Numbered from the stretch's first letter, positions 33,687 through 46,600 are shown. The stretch is DNA of 64,000 nucleotides from Eutypa lata (GCA_022661535.1 JAKULF010000005.1:2728001-2792000); one strand, 5' to 3'. A program made the numbers and translations. Notes: a model not told the origin generated them from the letters alone.

Positions 33687-35573
33687 TTGTTCACCAATAG
33701 TAGTCATCTTGATCATCTTGCGTATTCATTCGGCATGCCTGATTGCCTTGCGAAGGCTGGCTTACAAGCCCGGGTGTCGAACCCATCTGAGGCAGACTAT
33801 GAAGACTGCGTCAACACGTACTGGTCTAGGTGCGCAAAGCTAAAGCCGTCATGTGTCGTTCGCCCCGGCTCAGCCGACGAGATTTCCACAGCCTTGAAAG
33901 CCCTTGTCAGGGCTGGCCAACAGTTCGCGATCAAGTGTGGCGGACACACGCCGTGGAAGGGCTCGAACAGTAGTGAGCAGTTCTCGAAATTCTCTCCGAC
34001 CGTTGAGGTTGACTCAAGAGCAGCTTGTTTGCCATTGTTAAGAAGCTTCATCTTAAGATGCATCTTATGGAACTTTTTTGACACCGAAACATTTCCCCGA
34101 AAGGATATCACTAACTCCGACTCGTTGCAGTCCAAGGCGGCGTCGTTATCGACCTGAGTTTGCTTAGCCAGATAACCTATGATGAAGCTACCCAGATCAC
34201 CACTTTCTGAGCCGGCTCGCGGTGGAATGATGTGTATCAGAAGCTACATGAGTACGGTCGCATCGTGGTCGGTGGTCGAAGTGGCGAGGTCGGAGTCTCT
34301 GGTGTTATCCTAGGCGGTGGCAATACCGTAAGCAACTCTCACAATCCTTTGTTACCCCTTATGTGTGTGTCTCAGGGGCAGCCATGTCGGATGTTTCAGC
34401 CTAAGAACAACTTTACAGAACTCCTTTGACCCATGAAGAACTTTCAAAGAGGAAAACAAACTAACTCTGAGTATTACAGTAGATGACCACACACAAGGGA
34501 TAGGCTTATAACAACGTCCTTGCATTCGAAGTTGTCCTTGCTGATGGCCGCATCGTAACGGCAGGCAAAGACACTAACGAGGATCTTTTCAGAGTTCTCA
34601 AGGGTGGCTCCAGCAACTTTGGTGTTGTGACCAAGTTCACAATGGGCACCTTGCCTCTGGGCGATGTCTGGGGAGGGATATCAATCAGCCCGAAGACGTC
34701 CATACCCGATGCCATCCAGCTCACTGGAGATTTTACCAAGACGCTGTCCACTCACCCAGACTGCAATCTCATCACAGTATTCGGTTACGTTCCCCAGATT
34801 GGAGACAACGTCGTTTCGGTGGGAGTCGTACATACGCAGGGCGTGGAAGATGATGCTGCCTTTGAGAACTGGAGACGGCTCCCAAAGGTCATGGATAACG
34901 CCAAGAAGCGTTCCATCATGGACTTGTCGGCAGAGATCACACTGCCCTCGGACTACTAGTAAGTACATCCTACCTACCTAAGGGTCTCAAGCTACCCGCT
35001 TCACCCAACTGTATACATTTCTCATATTTACCTTTTAGCACCATCTGGTTCACGGTGAACTTCAAGAACGACAAGCGGATCATGGCTAAGGCTTCGGAGA
35101 TCCACGACCGACTGGTCGAGGATCTCAAGGCTCGAGTGACCGACGGCGACTTCGCCACGCAGTGCATCTTCATGCCGCTGCCGACGCTTTTCGCCCAGTC
35201 CTCCGTCGAGGCTGGCGGCAACGTGTTGGGCCTCGAGCGAAACACGAGCGACGGGATCCTCCTCCAGATGGCGGTCCAGGTCCGGACGGCAGAGTTGTTC
35301 GACTTCGCGCACCCCAAGGTGAAGGCCTGGTGTGCGGACGTCAAGGCCTTCTCCGAGACCATAGAGGGCGGCGGCATCGATTGGATCTACATACACTATG
35401 CCGACCCGAGCCAGGATGTGCTCGCCAGCTACGGGCCTGAGAACGTTAGCAGGATGAGGCAGGCCGCTGCGAAGTATGATCCTAACCAGATCTTCCAGCG
35501 GCTATGTCCCGGAGGCTTCAAGATCTCGAATGTCAAGTTGTCGGAGTTCATGATTCTTCATAGTGATCGATAG
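33687..35573 (+). pseudogene. Berberine-bridge-like FAD-linked oxidase, disrupted
   Basis: Four conserved segments can be read in order. They are 33687 (or ATG 33735)-33972 (FAD-binding PCMH start; GGHTPW, with the His used for flavin attachment in the family), 34131-34332 (IQGGVVIDLSLL, AGSRWNDVYQKL, GVSGVILGGG), about 34480-34958 (YNNVLAFEVVLADGRIVTA, GGSSNFGVVTKF) and 35039-35573 (C-terminal substrate/BBE domain ending CPGGFKI...). Introns 33973-34130 and 34959-35038 have normal signals. In-frame TGA at 34208-34210 sits where relatives have Gly of GAGSRW, and TAG at 34501-34503 sits in the HGFAC-like segment before YNNV. The equivalent Cys is also absent there. Codon use in the last exon is still GC-rich, suggesting recent loss. 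Confidence 0.78.
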
Positions 35574-36451
35574 CAGTCGTGTGGACGTCGCTTGTTTACT
35601 TCACTCTAGGTCCCAAGAGACCGCATAAATTCATTAAAAGCTTATCAGAGCTCATCGCGGTTCATTGAATATGTCTAGTCAACGGCCAATTCCGGCCATT
35701 AGATACTTTGCTCTTTGCCTACGGAAGCCGAGATTGGTGCCTTCGTTTCACTCCAGTCGTAACCCCTTATGTTAAAAGTGAGGGCATTATTCATCTGCCG
35801 AATTAGGAGTGTTCTTATCGTTTGAACCACAAGCAGCCTCTGACCCCAGTTCACTTCTCGCTTCTTCATCAAGCTAGTGTCCATCAAAATGAACCAGAGG
35901 TATCGCGTTGATACGGTAAGGGTCAAATCGTTTCGTGGCCTTTAGCCCTGCTATGCCTGAGGTCTCATGGATGACTAGCTCGGCGACATTATTATCTCAT
36001 TTCTCATCATAGTAGTCCAAGGTTCTCGATACAAATCTGGCAATTACTGACGAGTCTAGAAAGTTGACAAATTACAAGGCTTAGAAACGTCGCACGATCG
36101 ACTCGTACGACATTAGCAGGTACGTTCTTCAAGATGCCAGTGCCGCATGTAATACAGGAGAAGCAAGAATTTAACGAGAACCTACTGATAAGCAATCTAC
36201 AAGGAATCTCATACATCTGTAAAGAAGTTACATGACATAGATTGATAGTCCTATAGGTCGGCAAATAGTTTCGTCGTCAATATTTCCCAAACCTTCGAGC
36301 TCTATTTCCAGAGACTATCGCCTCAATAAAACCCCCAAACATCCCCTGAACTTGAAAGGGGGAAGGGAGGTAGTTGCTTTCAACCTCTTTCCGATCAAAT
36401 CTGGTTCTAGACCTCCAATAGTGTGCCCAGTCACTCTTATCTAACCAGATC
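35574..36451. other. Intergenic region
   Basis: 878 bp, AT-rich. No coding signal is supported. Confidence 0.6.
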
Positions 36452-37251
36452 AAGATGTTTCCAACACTTAGCTCGTGCATTCTAGTTTGCTTCCTTCTCA
36501 TTTCAGTTGGTTGGTGTCATGAACCAGTAAGCCTTTCCGCTCACACACAGAGTACGGTGATTGTGAAGCTAAATGCAGCCAGCAGGCTCCCAACTACGAC
36601 GAGGTCGCATTCCCGCACCTGAAGGATCACGAAGAGGGTCACTCCTGGGTCAGCCTTGATCGGGATGGCGTTTTCCGATCGTGGGCGTTCCTGAACGACA
36701 CCGTACTGGACGCAGCACGTGCCACCAAGGACCAGATCGCCGCCCTCATCGCAAGACAGCGAGGGATCGTCCCGGAACACATCATAGAGATGGAGGAAGA
36801 GACTCTCGCCAACCTGAACGATCTGGACATCCCCGACGAGCAGCTCTTCCACCCACCTCCTGAGGTGTGGCCGGTGGAGTGGCTCGCGGAAGCAAAGGCC
36901 GGTCCGAAGAACCTTGGAGAGACGCCCGTTGACGAGACGGCGCCCTTTCGCTCCGCGGACCTATGGTGTCCGCCGCTCTACTGCGTCTTTGAAGGCAGCA
37001 TAAAATGTCTAAAGTTGTGGCCTGCCGTAAGCAACTTAATTATACCCCCCTATCTGGCATGCTGCAGGAGTACATTTCTTTGTCAACCGGAGTCCCTGCC
37101 CTTGACACATGACTCTATGCTCCAGAAGCCCAAAGGTTCACTGGGTTCTCTAGAAAAGGAGATAACTGACTAGATCTTTTTGCAGTGTGTGAAGTGTTTT
37201 GGTGGGATCTGTTCGGGTCGAAGCATCGATGGTGAGGATGTTGAAACCTGA
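36452..37251 (+). CDS. Probable secreted protein with paired cysteines (5' exon uncertain)
   Basis: The main exon (36551-37026) and last exon (37186-37251, TGA) join in phase through a 159-bp intron with a GTAAGC donor and TTTTTGCAG acceptor. They read YGDCEAKCSQQAPNYDEVAF, a charged middle (HSWVSLDRDGVFRSW, EMEEETLANLNDLDIP), and a Cys-rich end (LWCPPLYCVFEGSIKCLKLW, then CVKCFGGICSG). An upstream ATG at 36452 opens a hydrophobic signal-like peptide (MFPTLSSCILVCFLLISVG). Joining it to the main exon needs an unusual donor (GTTGGT at 36510, 41-bp intron), because the nicer GTAAGC at 36527 is out of phase. The function is not recognised. It lies near the other secreted protein gene. Confidence 0.6.
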
Positions 37252-39682
37252 CATATCATTCATGTTGGGTAGGACTGAGAGGAATTCTGGCATTACATAA
37301 TGCTCGCAAGTTGTCTGCATGATAAGGGGGGTTTCATGGCATCATCTAAATTGAACAAGATCGAGATGGCGATTCTTACATTTTAGTACTTATGGCGGCG
37401 TGTTGCGATATCATTTAATAGGTTTAGTTACTATCTTCTCCGTGTATAATACACACCCTCATACTATTCTCTACAAGACGTTGGTGGAAGTTGGTATCAT
37501 AATGTATAACGGCAAGTCTATCGTAATAACATGCTGCTCAGTTGTTTCTAGTACTAAGAGGGAAGAGCTATGAGGTATAAAGGAAAACCAACAACGGCAG
37601 ATTGAATTGCGTTTATCACCTAACTAGCCGCCCTGGCATCTTGTACAAAATATGCATCGTCGGTGACCTTAGACCTACAATCTTCTTTACTAGCGACTGT
37701 TATTCTATCATGGTCCACCGAGCTTCAAAACCCCGGAACCCCTGAACCTTTTGGTCCTGTTCTTAGACTTCAGTCTGAGCAGCCACCCCACCACTTGCAG
37801 CGAGATACTTCTTACTGCTTTTTTGTAAATATAGTGCGACTATCAATGAAGATTTAGGCCTTTTTGCTGAAACCTCGCTCGAACCATAAGGTCTGCTCTT
37901 ATAAGAGTAAGACGGATGCGCCACTTTGAGTCTACGGGCCAATCTAGTCGTCGATGCGTAGCTCTATTATATCGTCGGTTGACTCGCAATACGTTCATAT
38001 GCTAATACATAGCTATAAAGCCACAGAGGGAGCCACTCTACTCGAAATGATTAAAATGCTATCGAATCTGTCATACTGGGTAGGTCGAAGGGTATGGCTA
38101 TTCAGTCGGCACGTTGATGCATTTTCTTCACATGGCCAGGTCGTACATTCGGCAACTATATTCCTCGCGCAAGCTATACCTAGTATAACATCGGAAGCCA
38201 TAGAAGACGATTACCCTGGATTTGAAAACTCTATTGAATCTTGTAGCCGGCCAGAGGCCCGGTGATTTATTCCCTTCCTCTAACATGCTTCTTAATCTGC
38301 GCTCACAGTAAGGACAAATGAATAAAAAAGTGAAACCACGCCCTTTTATAATACGCGACGATTCTAACGAACTATCTAGTTCCATTGAAATCCGTACTCC
38401 TGAAAAACACATTCAGGTTGTCTGTCATCCACAATCTCCACTCTCCTTTTCATTCAAATTAACGGGCATGACGCCAGCACAGACAACTAACTAACTACTA
38501 CGTTAAGCGACATAGCCTAACGAATCCAGTCCGGAGTACGGAAGACTGCTTAAATTATAATATTTTACAAATTCTGCACAAGCCGAGAGGGGGTCCCTTC
38601 CAAAGGGGGGCCTTCGTTACATATATCCCCGTACGGGCAGGTCGGCGGAAATGGGAACATCAAGTTTCTTAGTCCAGCCAGCCCCGCAATCCTTCTAGGC
38701 CGTTTCACTCGCAGCATTCTAATTTCCAATTATATATGTAAAAGAGGGTTGTCTATATTGTAGGTGACAGGTAGGACAAACGCCGAAGGGGTTCATTTGT
38801 CGTTCATTCAATAGAACATAGGCTCAGATCCACCCCGCCAATGCAGAGGGAGCATACGGCATAAGATCTCCTTCATGCTCATGGGCCTACGGGTCAAGTA
38901 TTCTAATAACAATGACAAATAAACAAGTACATGACGAATAAGAGGTTACACCATTGTTCATCATAGAGAGCATTATATTATTCACATGTGTCAAGCCTCA
39001 AGGCGGTGGTGATGAGAAATATGTCTCATGGATCGATGGTAAATTGACTAGATGAGTAGCCCTAAAATTCTGATTTGAGTAATGTATATACAAAATGAAT
39101 TGAAGCTCATGGTATACTCGCTATACTTCTTTTCTGCTCGCTGGCCTGCTGATATACAAGAAATGTCGCTTCTGTTTGGTTTGTGTAAAAACAAAACTTC
39201 ACGCTATTACCGTCGAAGCGGGGGGGTATCTCTTGTGATGATGATGATGATGATAACGGCAGGAGGCGATTTGCCATCCGTAGCATCATCGTCACCATGC
39301 TGTAGTTCTGTAGACCCCATCACGCGTAAGCGTAAGCGTATGCGTGTGTATGTCGCGACGGTAGTGAAGATTGATGCGCATTGCACAGGGTCGTATACAT
39401 GAATGCCACCAATCTTTTCTTCTATATCCTTGAATGCCTTGCCTGTGCCTGTGCCTTGCCATGCCATGCCTTACCACGCACGCCAGCCTGCCAGCCTAGG
39501 CGCCTATTTCCCGGTAAAAAACGTATAATATAAATAAAAAGACAACCGCCCACGCTTTTTTCCCAGAAGAATTTGATGTATCTGTCGTAGCCGAAGAAAA
39601 GGGAGGCTACGCCACTTAGTTAAATGGTGTACAGTGAAAAATAGGCGAGGGACCTTAAGGTTTATTCCCCATTAGGTCCCTA
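37252..39682. other. Intergenic region
   Basis: 2.4 kb without a supported gene. It holds a GAT trinucleotide run (39237-39254), short GCGTAA reiterations near 39325-39340, and TGCC/TGTGCC reiterations near 39435-39470, just downstream of the DUF1996 gene. Confidence 0.6.
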
Positions 39683-41212
39683 TTAGCGCCGGCCGGCGTG
39701 GCGAGCGTGACGGGCCGCGTGACCGTGACGGTGGTTGCGGCGTTGCACGCCTTCTGTAGGCTGGGCGAATGTCGTCTCGGTAGCCGTGACGGTGACGACA
39801 TCCCATACGGTCTCCATGCCTCCGTCAACGGACTCTACAGACTCGGCGGCGGGGGCGGCGGGGGACTCAGTGGTCTGAGCCTGGGCGGCAGTCGCGGGCG
39901 CGGCAACATCTTGAGCAGCGACTGTCTCTTCAGCGGCAGCTTCGGAAGTAGAAGTCTTGCTAGAGCCCTGCGACGCAGCAGCCGACGAGCCGGATCCAGA
40001 GTCGGAGCCGACGGAGCCACCAGTAACACCACCACGGCCCCAACCAGTAACAGCGTTGTCACCGGGAAGCTTACTGATGGTGTTACCGGCAGTGTTGCTG
40101 AGGATGGAGACGGACTCGGTGATCTTGGGGTCAATCTTGCAGTTGGTATCCGTGTTCAAGCCGCCGGGGATCTGGGGGCAAGTATCCATGCCGAGGGAGC
40201 CGGCATCGCACGTGTCGATGATGGTCTGAAGCGTGTTCTCATCCCAGCCAGCAATGAAATCAGCGTGCGAGCTGAAGCCCGTGGCGTCACCGTTGGAAAG
40301 GACGAAGGGTTGGTTCTTGCCATCGGGAGTCCACTGGCCATCGAACTGGGGAGTATCCCAGTACACCTCGTAGAAGAGATGAGGGACGTGGGTGTAACCT
40401 TCGGGGCAGTCCTGCTTTCCATCGGAGCCAGTGGCGGGCCACTCCATGTTGTTCTCGTAGTCGTTCAGTCCGACATCGGGGTTGTAGCACGAGGGGAAGT
40501 GAATATCCTGGCGAAGAGGAGAGCCGTAGCCGTCGCAGGGGTACAAGGGGAACCCAGCACCGGCACCCGCGTTCTGAGGATCTTGAATACCAGCCGTGGA
40601 ACCATCCGAATTGGCCGGGTATGAAGCAGGGGTGTAACTAGACCGAGGGCAGGTGAACTGCACGGGTTGAATGTCGCCCTGGTTAGGGTCGAGGTTGATA
40701 GCGGCAGACTTAGGTGGCGCTCTGGTATGCACATCACCAATAAGCATCTTCAACCCAGGAGGGAAGGCCTTGACCTCGTCATTGGTAGGCTCGAAGCTGC
40801 AAGATATTATTAATACAACGATACTAGTAACCCAACGAAATAAGCATCGTAATACTTACAAGTAGTATACGTTCATGTAGAACAGCGGGACCTTAGTAAA
40901 CTTGCTCTCGTTGCTCGGGTCTTGGAAGAACAGCGAAGGAATCCAGTAGTTGCTGAAGTCGTTGGCAATCTTGGCTGTGGTACAGTTGGAGTCCAGTAGC
41001 TGCTCACCCTCCACGGTGAGGTCGAAGTTGCTTCCTCCCATGATACCGTGGTAATGGGTGGCTGCGGTCCCGGGGTTGACGAGGGGATCCATTCGTCCTT
41101 CTGTCAGGAACCCATCTCCGTTGAATCTCAGCACAGCAAATGTTCGGGCATCTTTAGCTGCGGCAGCAACAGCCGCCAGATAGCCCACGGCACTAATAGT
41201 AGTAGTCCTCAT
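39683..41212 (-). CDS. Secreted DUF1996-domain protein, 488 aa
   Basis: Exons 41212-40860 and 40796-39683 are joined by a 63-bp intron (GTAAGT/TTGCAG), whose junction completes a Phe codon. Residues 1-19 form a signal peptide (MRTTTISAVGYLAAVAAAAK). The DUF1996 domain starts at FAVLRFNGDGFLTEGRMDPLVNPG, with the usual HYHGIMGGS and later FTCPRSS, HFPSCYN and CPEGYTHVPHLFYEVYWDT, plus a final DTC/TC pair. After residue about 375 comes a Ser/Ala/Thr/Glu-rich linker, then a short His/Arg-rich tail (RRNHRHGHAARHARHAGRR). DUF1996 proteins are fungal extracellular or wall-associated proteins of unknown function. The basic, His-rich tail is unusual and might bind metal or wall polymer. Confidence 0.9.
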
Positions 41213-42720
41213 GTTGAGTCGTTATAGGATGATCTCGATGGTTTTGATCTTCTATTCGTTTAAAGCCTGTTCTAGGTGATACCGGAGCACCCTTTAATGA
41301 AAGGATATAGGGTTGTCGATCAGCTAGATGGCAAATCGGACGGCTATCTGGCTTTGATTGTAGATCAATGAGTGATCGTTGGTGAGTTGCTAAAGAAAAG
41401 AATGGACAAACAAAGACTGTTTGGATGAAGGAGAGGACGGACTCAACCGAGGAGAAATAGGTAGCAAAAGAGTGAATAGATAAAGAGCACAAAAAAAAAG
41501 AAGACGAACAAGCACAGCTTTACGTACACAATATGCACAGTATAAGAAACAAGGGAAGGCCTGGAAGTGAAGCTAGAAACTGGGGCCACTTGGATAATAT
41601 ACGTACATACGTGGGCACATACGCACACGTTATTGTGCAAAGCAGCGGGGGTACAAGCTATAGGAACCAAGTACTCATGCATATAAAATATATTGAATAG
41701 CTACTAATCCTACATAACATATGAATAGAAAAGCCCACAAACGCCCTCTGGCCCTGTAATTCCAACCATCTCTATGCAGGTACTTGGGAGTTGGTGGTGG
41801 ATTTGCTCCTGTCTGTCCTTGGAAAGGTGGAGTGGAGACAGAAAAATCCAAGCTCGATCTGTCCAGGGATGCGATGTGACTAGGGCCATTATCCCCTGAG
41901 ACCTTCAGGGGTCTAAACTGATGGGTGACGCGCTGCTCTATTTACATAACTACAGTAGTTAGGTACCTACTGCAGGTACCTTATGTAATAGACTACATTC
42001 AAATGGTTGTCATAAATGGGAGAATGAGAGAAGGATAAAAAGGGGGTGTCACATCGTGGCCATTCACATGTGAGATGTCGAAAAATCTATCCAGGCTTGC
42101 TGAAAAGGGTTTAATGACAAGTGCATGTGCGGGCGGTACCTGCATCTGTCGAGGTGGGAATATGTCTTTGAATGACCATGATTGGACAAAGACCCAAAGG
42201 CCCAACTTGGCCCAAACCCCCGCCATGTCACCCGATTTGATATTTACTCAGGGCTTACGGAGCGCCACGAACATTTCGACATTTGTTTTACCGTCTGAAA
42301 GGTTTTTAACCCAGAATTCTAATGGGAAGCTGTGGCGTTACAGCCGGGGGTTTCCAGGAACACAACCTGACAACCTGATAACATGCATAAAATAGTTAGA
42401 GGAAAGCCTTCGAAAACGAAGATGGATCGAGTTACGAAGTACCTGCCTAGTTACTCGGAATGTGCCACTTTTCAAAACTTGTTCATCCGATCGATTAGCG
42501 CAACTCGGGATATCCGGGACTGGGGCCAGGCTTGGTTGCCCAGGGTATTGGGATTCTACATCGAATGCCAATTTATGTATGTCAAATATTACCAGGTATG
42601 GGATGTATCATTTTGAAATCCAGACAGTGAGGGAACCAATGGAACGGTGCAAGTCCCATGTGGCTTCCAGTTTCATTCGAGATTCCGCATATGAACGAAT
42701 AACTAGAATAACTAAGTAAT

Positions 42721-42955
42721 CAGGTGGGTGACAGAAAAATTCGCGCGTGTCCCAAATATTGAACTTATGATATGTCCAACTATTCCGCCATAATAAATGG
42801 AAGAAAATCAAATAGAATGGGGATAATATTCATCAGCTTTACAATAATAAATACAGGCTGTTTGGTGTCTTTTACGATTTTCTGGAATTAATTATTTTGC
42901 AATAAAGTATTGACAGCTTACTTGATAGTGCGCGAATTTTTCTGTCACCCACCTG
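42721..42955. mobile_element. MITE, 235 bp, 26-bp perfect terminal inverted repeats, 5-bp target duplication
   Basis: The left end starts CAGGTGGGTGACAGAAAAAT and is matched exactly for 26 bp by the reverse complement of the right end (42930-42955). GTAAT flanks both sides (42716-42720 and 42956-42960). The interior is AT-rich and cannot encode a transposase. This is the layout of a non-autonomous DNA transposon. The superfamily is not settled: a 5-bp duplication is unusual for Tc1/mariner or Harbinger, though alternative end choices with TA or TAA duplications leave a one-base mismatch in the repeats. Confidence 0.9.
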
Positions 42956-43632
42956 GTAATTATGTATGTAGTTAGTGACTGGAATGGCCAGCATTGAGGT
43001 GGGGAAACCAATCGTATTCAAGCACGTTTTTTCGCCCACAAATACGAGTTTTCATAGTGATCAAATGATGCCTATTCCACTGCATAGTTGGCATTACCTA
43101 GGCACCTGAAAACCCCTAAATGGCCTTGTAAGGAGGAGATCGTCACTGATGGTTCGTACTGTAGGGAAAGAAACCGGTATTGTGCGTGCTCCGGGTGCCT
43201 TGCAGTTGTATCTGCTCCACATAGGTTATAAACAGCAACGGCCACCACTTTCTCTTGGGGGTTTAGAGGAACGGTGACAACGGTGAGCAAGCCTCAAATA
43301 TGGACTGTAGTTAATGCAAGTGGTTTACATGCATAAATTGAATATTAGATAAACCTGTTTTCATACTTGAAACCCAATTAACTACCGGTCCTTGGCCAAA
43401 GAAAGCACTGCCTCTTTTTTTTCCTTTTTCTTTTTTAATGTTTCGAGAAAAACACCCATCGTATCCCAATAACTGATCATCTAACTATATCGGAAGTCCC
43501 CTCCGGAAGTAAACTTCAGATATTTATTTCTGTACTACTTGCCTACCTAGATGTTAACATACGTAAGCGCAATATCCTTTATGCTTTATTAATATTTGAC
43601 CCTTACTACCGGATCGATGGTGGACTTCTCAT

Positions 43633-43654
43633 CGTTCGTTCGTTCGTTCGTTCG
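43633..43654. repeat. CGTT microsatellite
   Basis: About 5.5 tandem copies of CGTT in non-coding DNA. Confidence 0.9.
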
Positions 43655-46600
43655 AATATGGGGTCTAAAAATTCCGGCGCGCGGTTAGGTATCCTGGGCT
43701 TCCATTGCTAGCTTTGCCTGGTGTCCTCCCACTCGCTCGGCCACTATACCCCTTTTCTCTGGTTAGGGCGCGCCTAGGTGTTTCGAAACACGCTAAACCC
43801 AGCCCGCCACCCCACCGCAGCGTTGCATTGGTCTAGAGCTAGCACGATCGATTGGTTTATGTCCGGTATTCCAAGGTTGCTGTCGGCTGATCTACCTCCA
43901 GCATTCTATCGAAGACTTTTGGAATTCGAACCCCTGATGAAGAATCCCCCAATATATGTACCTACCCTGCTACCTATGTAGGTATGCAGTTATCAAGGGG
44001 TCGTTGTTTTAACAAGACTCTTTCTTATATCGATTTATATATGCGTGATTAATATGTAACTACGGAACATCATCATGAGCATCATGTTTATTTCATGGTA
44101 AACATTTCAATTCTTATTAGATTATTTCGAAGATGTAATTAGTATTGTAACCCGGTCCACCAAAGCCTGGACGGATACAAGACGGGCTCATTAAACCAAA
44201 CTTCTCACAGCCACTAAACTGTGAAGTTCCGTGTTTATTCCCGATCACCTGGAATATTTCATTCCTCAAAACCACTGCCACCTCCGGAAGAAACCCCACA
44301 TGCCTGCCAGTGCAATAGAGGAAGTCTACAACTTTTTAGACCGGTACAATTCTTATTATAATATAACTAAGACTACATACTTAAGTATTGGTCTTTCCAA
44401 TAGTAGCATCACTACCACGCCGAGCACGGTCAACATTGCCCTTAATATGTAGGTATGGTATCATATACGCTGTCCCACAACAACTTATGACGGACTATGC
44501 CTTCTCGGTTTATACCAGGGGCATCCTTATAGCAGATAAATTTAAGGCGAGTTCACGATGCCCTCTACCACCACGGACATTCGTTATGTATAGCGGTGAG
44601 TTCGGCGGTGAGAGACACATTACAGCTATCTTTCTTTCTCCTCCCTCGTGAGTCAGTTCTTGAATGAGTTGGCTGGTAACTATAGAAGTCCCAGAGCTAG
44701 CAATTCTCAGAGGGGTTTGAGTGGATCTGTGCTTGATGGACGAGAGAGTAAACTGAGGGGGGGGGGGGAATCTTACCTCCACGTTGTTCATTCTCATGCA
44801 CCTGAAATGGCCTTTCTGCGAAGCATCGTCAAGATCACCCACATACATAGATCTCATGTAGGATCCTGACGACTCAGCTGACGACTGCAGCCCATTTCAA
44901 AAATCTTGCCTCAGTGGTAGAGCGAGCCTTATCCCCCCCCCTTCTCTTTTCAATCGCATCAGCCTCCGTTTTTGGCAATAATTGAAGGACGTTACTTTGA
45001 AATGGTTGTCCACCTATCAAGAGATAACTATATGATGTTTCACATATAGCAGTAAGCCCTATGGCTGTCCGCTAACCAACTGTCAACTCCCCCCGCCCCC
45101 CCAACGCATGCAGGCCCTATGCACACTTTTCACCATTCCATTTGAAGCGGTCAACCAGCTGTTCCTTAACTATCATGTATGTATGCCAACACATGGCCCC
45201 ATGGGCAGGATTGTGACTCCCCCACTCTATGAAGAGGTAGTTTATTATGTATGTCCCCCAAGAGGGCCGTTTTTGAGTACCTATTCTTGTAAGCGCTAGG
45301 TACAATGGCGACGATTCGACTTATTCTTGCTGATCTTCGCCCTAACTTTGCGAGCGCTTGCCGATGACAGCTGGGATCAAGCGCTTCGGTCCGCTTTAAA
45401 GGCACAAAGTCTAAATGATTTTTTGTTTTTTGTTTTTGCGCGCGGTTGTCGATTGCCGGGCTGCTGGTCATCTCTTCTCCAATCGTCATAATGCGACGGA
45501 CGACATATGTACCCGAGCCATGCAGTCCCTACATATGTACTTACATAGTGTCTACATCGCGGGTCGCGTCAATTGCGCCCATTCCCGCCGGGAATCCGAC
45601 ATTCCTTCGATAGGTTTCATCCGGTCATACCTACTTGCCTACTACCATCGCAGTTCTTTCCCACCACAATCGTCCGCCGTGTTTCAACATCTGCGTGTAA
45701 CATTGACCAGGGCCAAAAGGCAGGCCAGGCACACAGTAGCTATGTGTGGGTGATGTGGTAGGACAGTCGCAGTGCGTTGCAAGCATGCACCTATCTCCGA
45801 GTGATGATAGGTGACCTACTCCCCTTTTCTTATCACCTCGAATGACTCGCCGCAGCTGGACGGATTGACTATTGGTGGGAGATGATAGAAACATAATATC
45901 GTGGCTTGCATCGCTGTCTCAAGAAACGCTCTTCACAACGCCCGAGACATAGCTAGTAGATCGCAACCATATGCCTGGCATCTATTGAATAGACAGCCCT
46001 CCCTCCCCCTTTTAGTCGCTCAAAAAATCTCTAGATGTGCGCTTACACGCATATGCGCATCTTACCTTCATCCTACAAATTGGTAGTGGGAATCTGGGAA
46101 TATACCATTCCTCCCGAGGGATTGGAAACGATGTTACCTTAATATGGTGATATTCCGCAAGGAATGCTGAACGCTTACTAAATCTTCCTCTCTGATTACA
46201 TGTTCCCCCCCCCCAGCGTAGCCCTTCTAAGCCATGCCCATCCATCCTTCTTTCGCGATCTGTTAAGTCGTAGTTAAATCGAACGTAGTCTTATAACAGG
46301 CGCCATTTACCTAGCCGGCGCTATCGGCTTCCTATGGCGCTGGTAGGGGCACGCATGCCATATGTGGTAGTGTTTTTTTTTTGAAAACATCCGTCAGGAG
46401 TGAAGGGGAGTGAGTGATGGCGCATCTAGCGCCCATATCTAACGCTCGTTGCCTATCGTAACGCGTAACACGCCAAAGTCCCATACATTTGTTTCTCCCT
46501 CCCACCCCTTTGCTCACGAAATTTGATGACGCCACTTAGCTCATCCTACTACCTAAGGGCAAGACACAGATCTGCGACCCGTCAAGAGGCGGACATAATT

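Noticed and set aside
39698..40624. 308-codon plus-strand frame opposite the DUF1996 gene
   Set aside because: Shadow of the DUF1996 exon; Gly/Val/Arg-rich text without domains.
43900..43990. GGGGTTCGAATTCC on minus resembling a tRNA T-arm
   Set aside because: No A box or cloverleaf can be formed in the upstream 60-70 bases.
44908..44985. tRNA-like A-box text (CTCAGTGGTAGAGCG)
   Set aside because: No GTTCGA-type B box and no acceptor stem pairing at tRNA distance on either strand.
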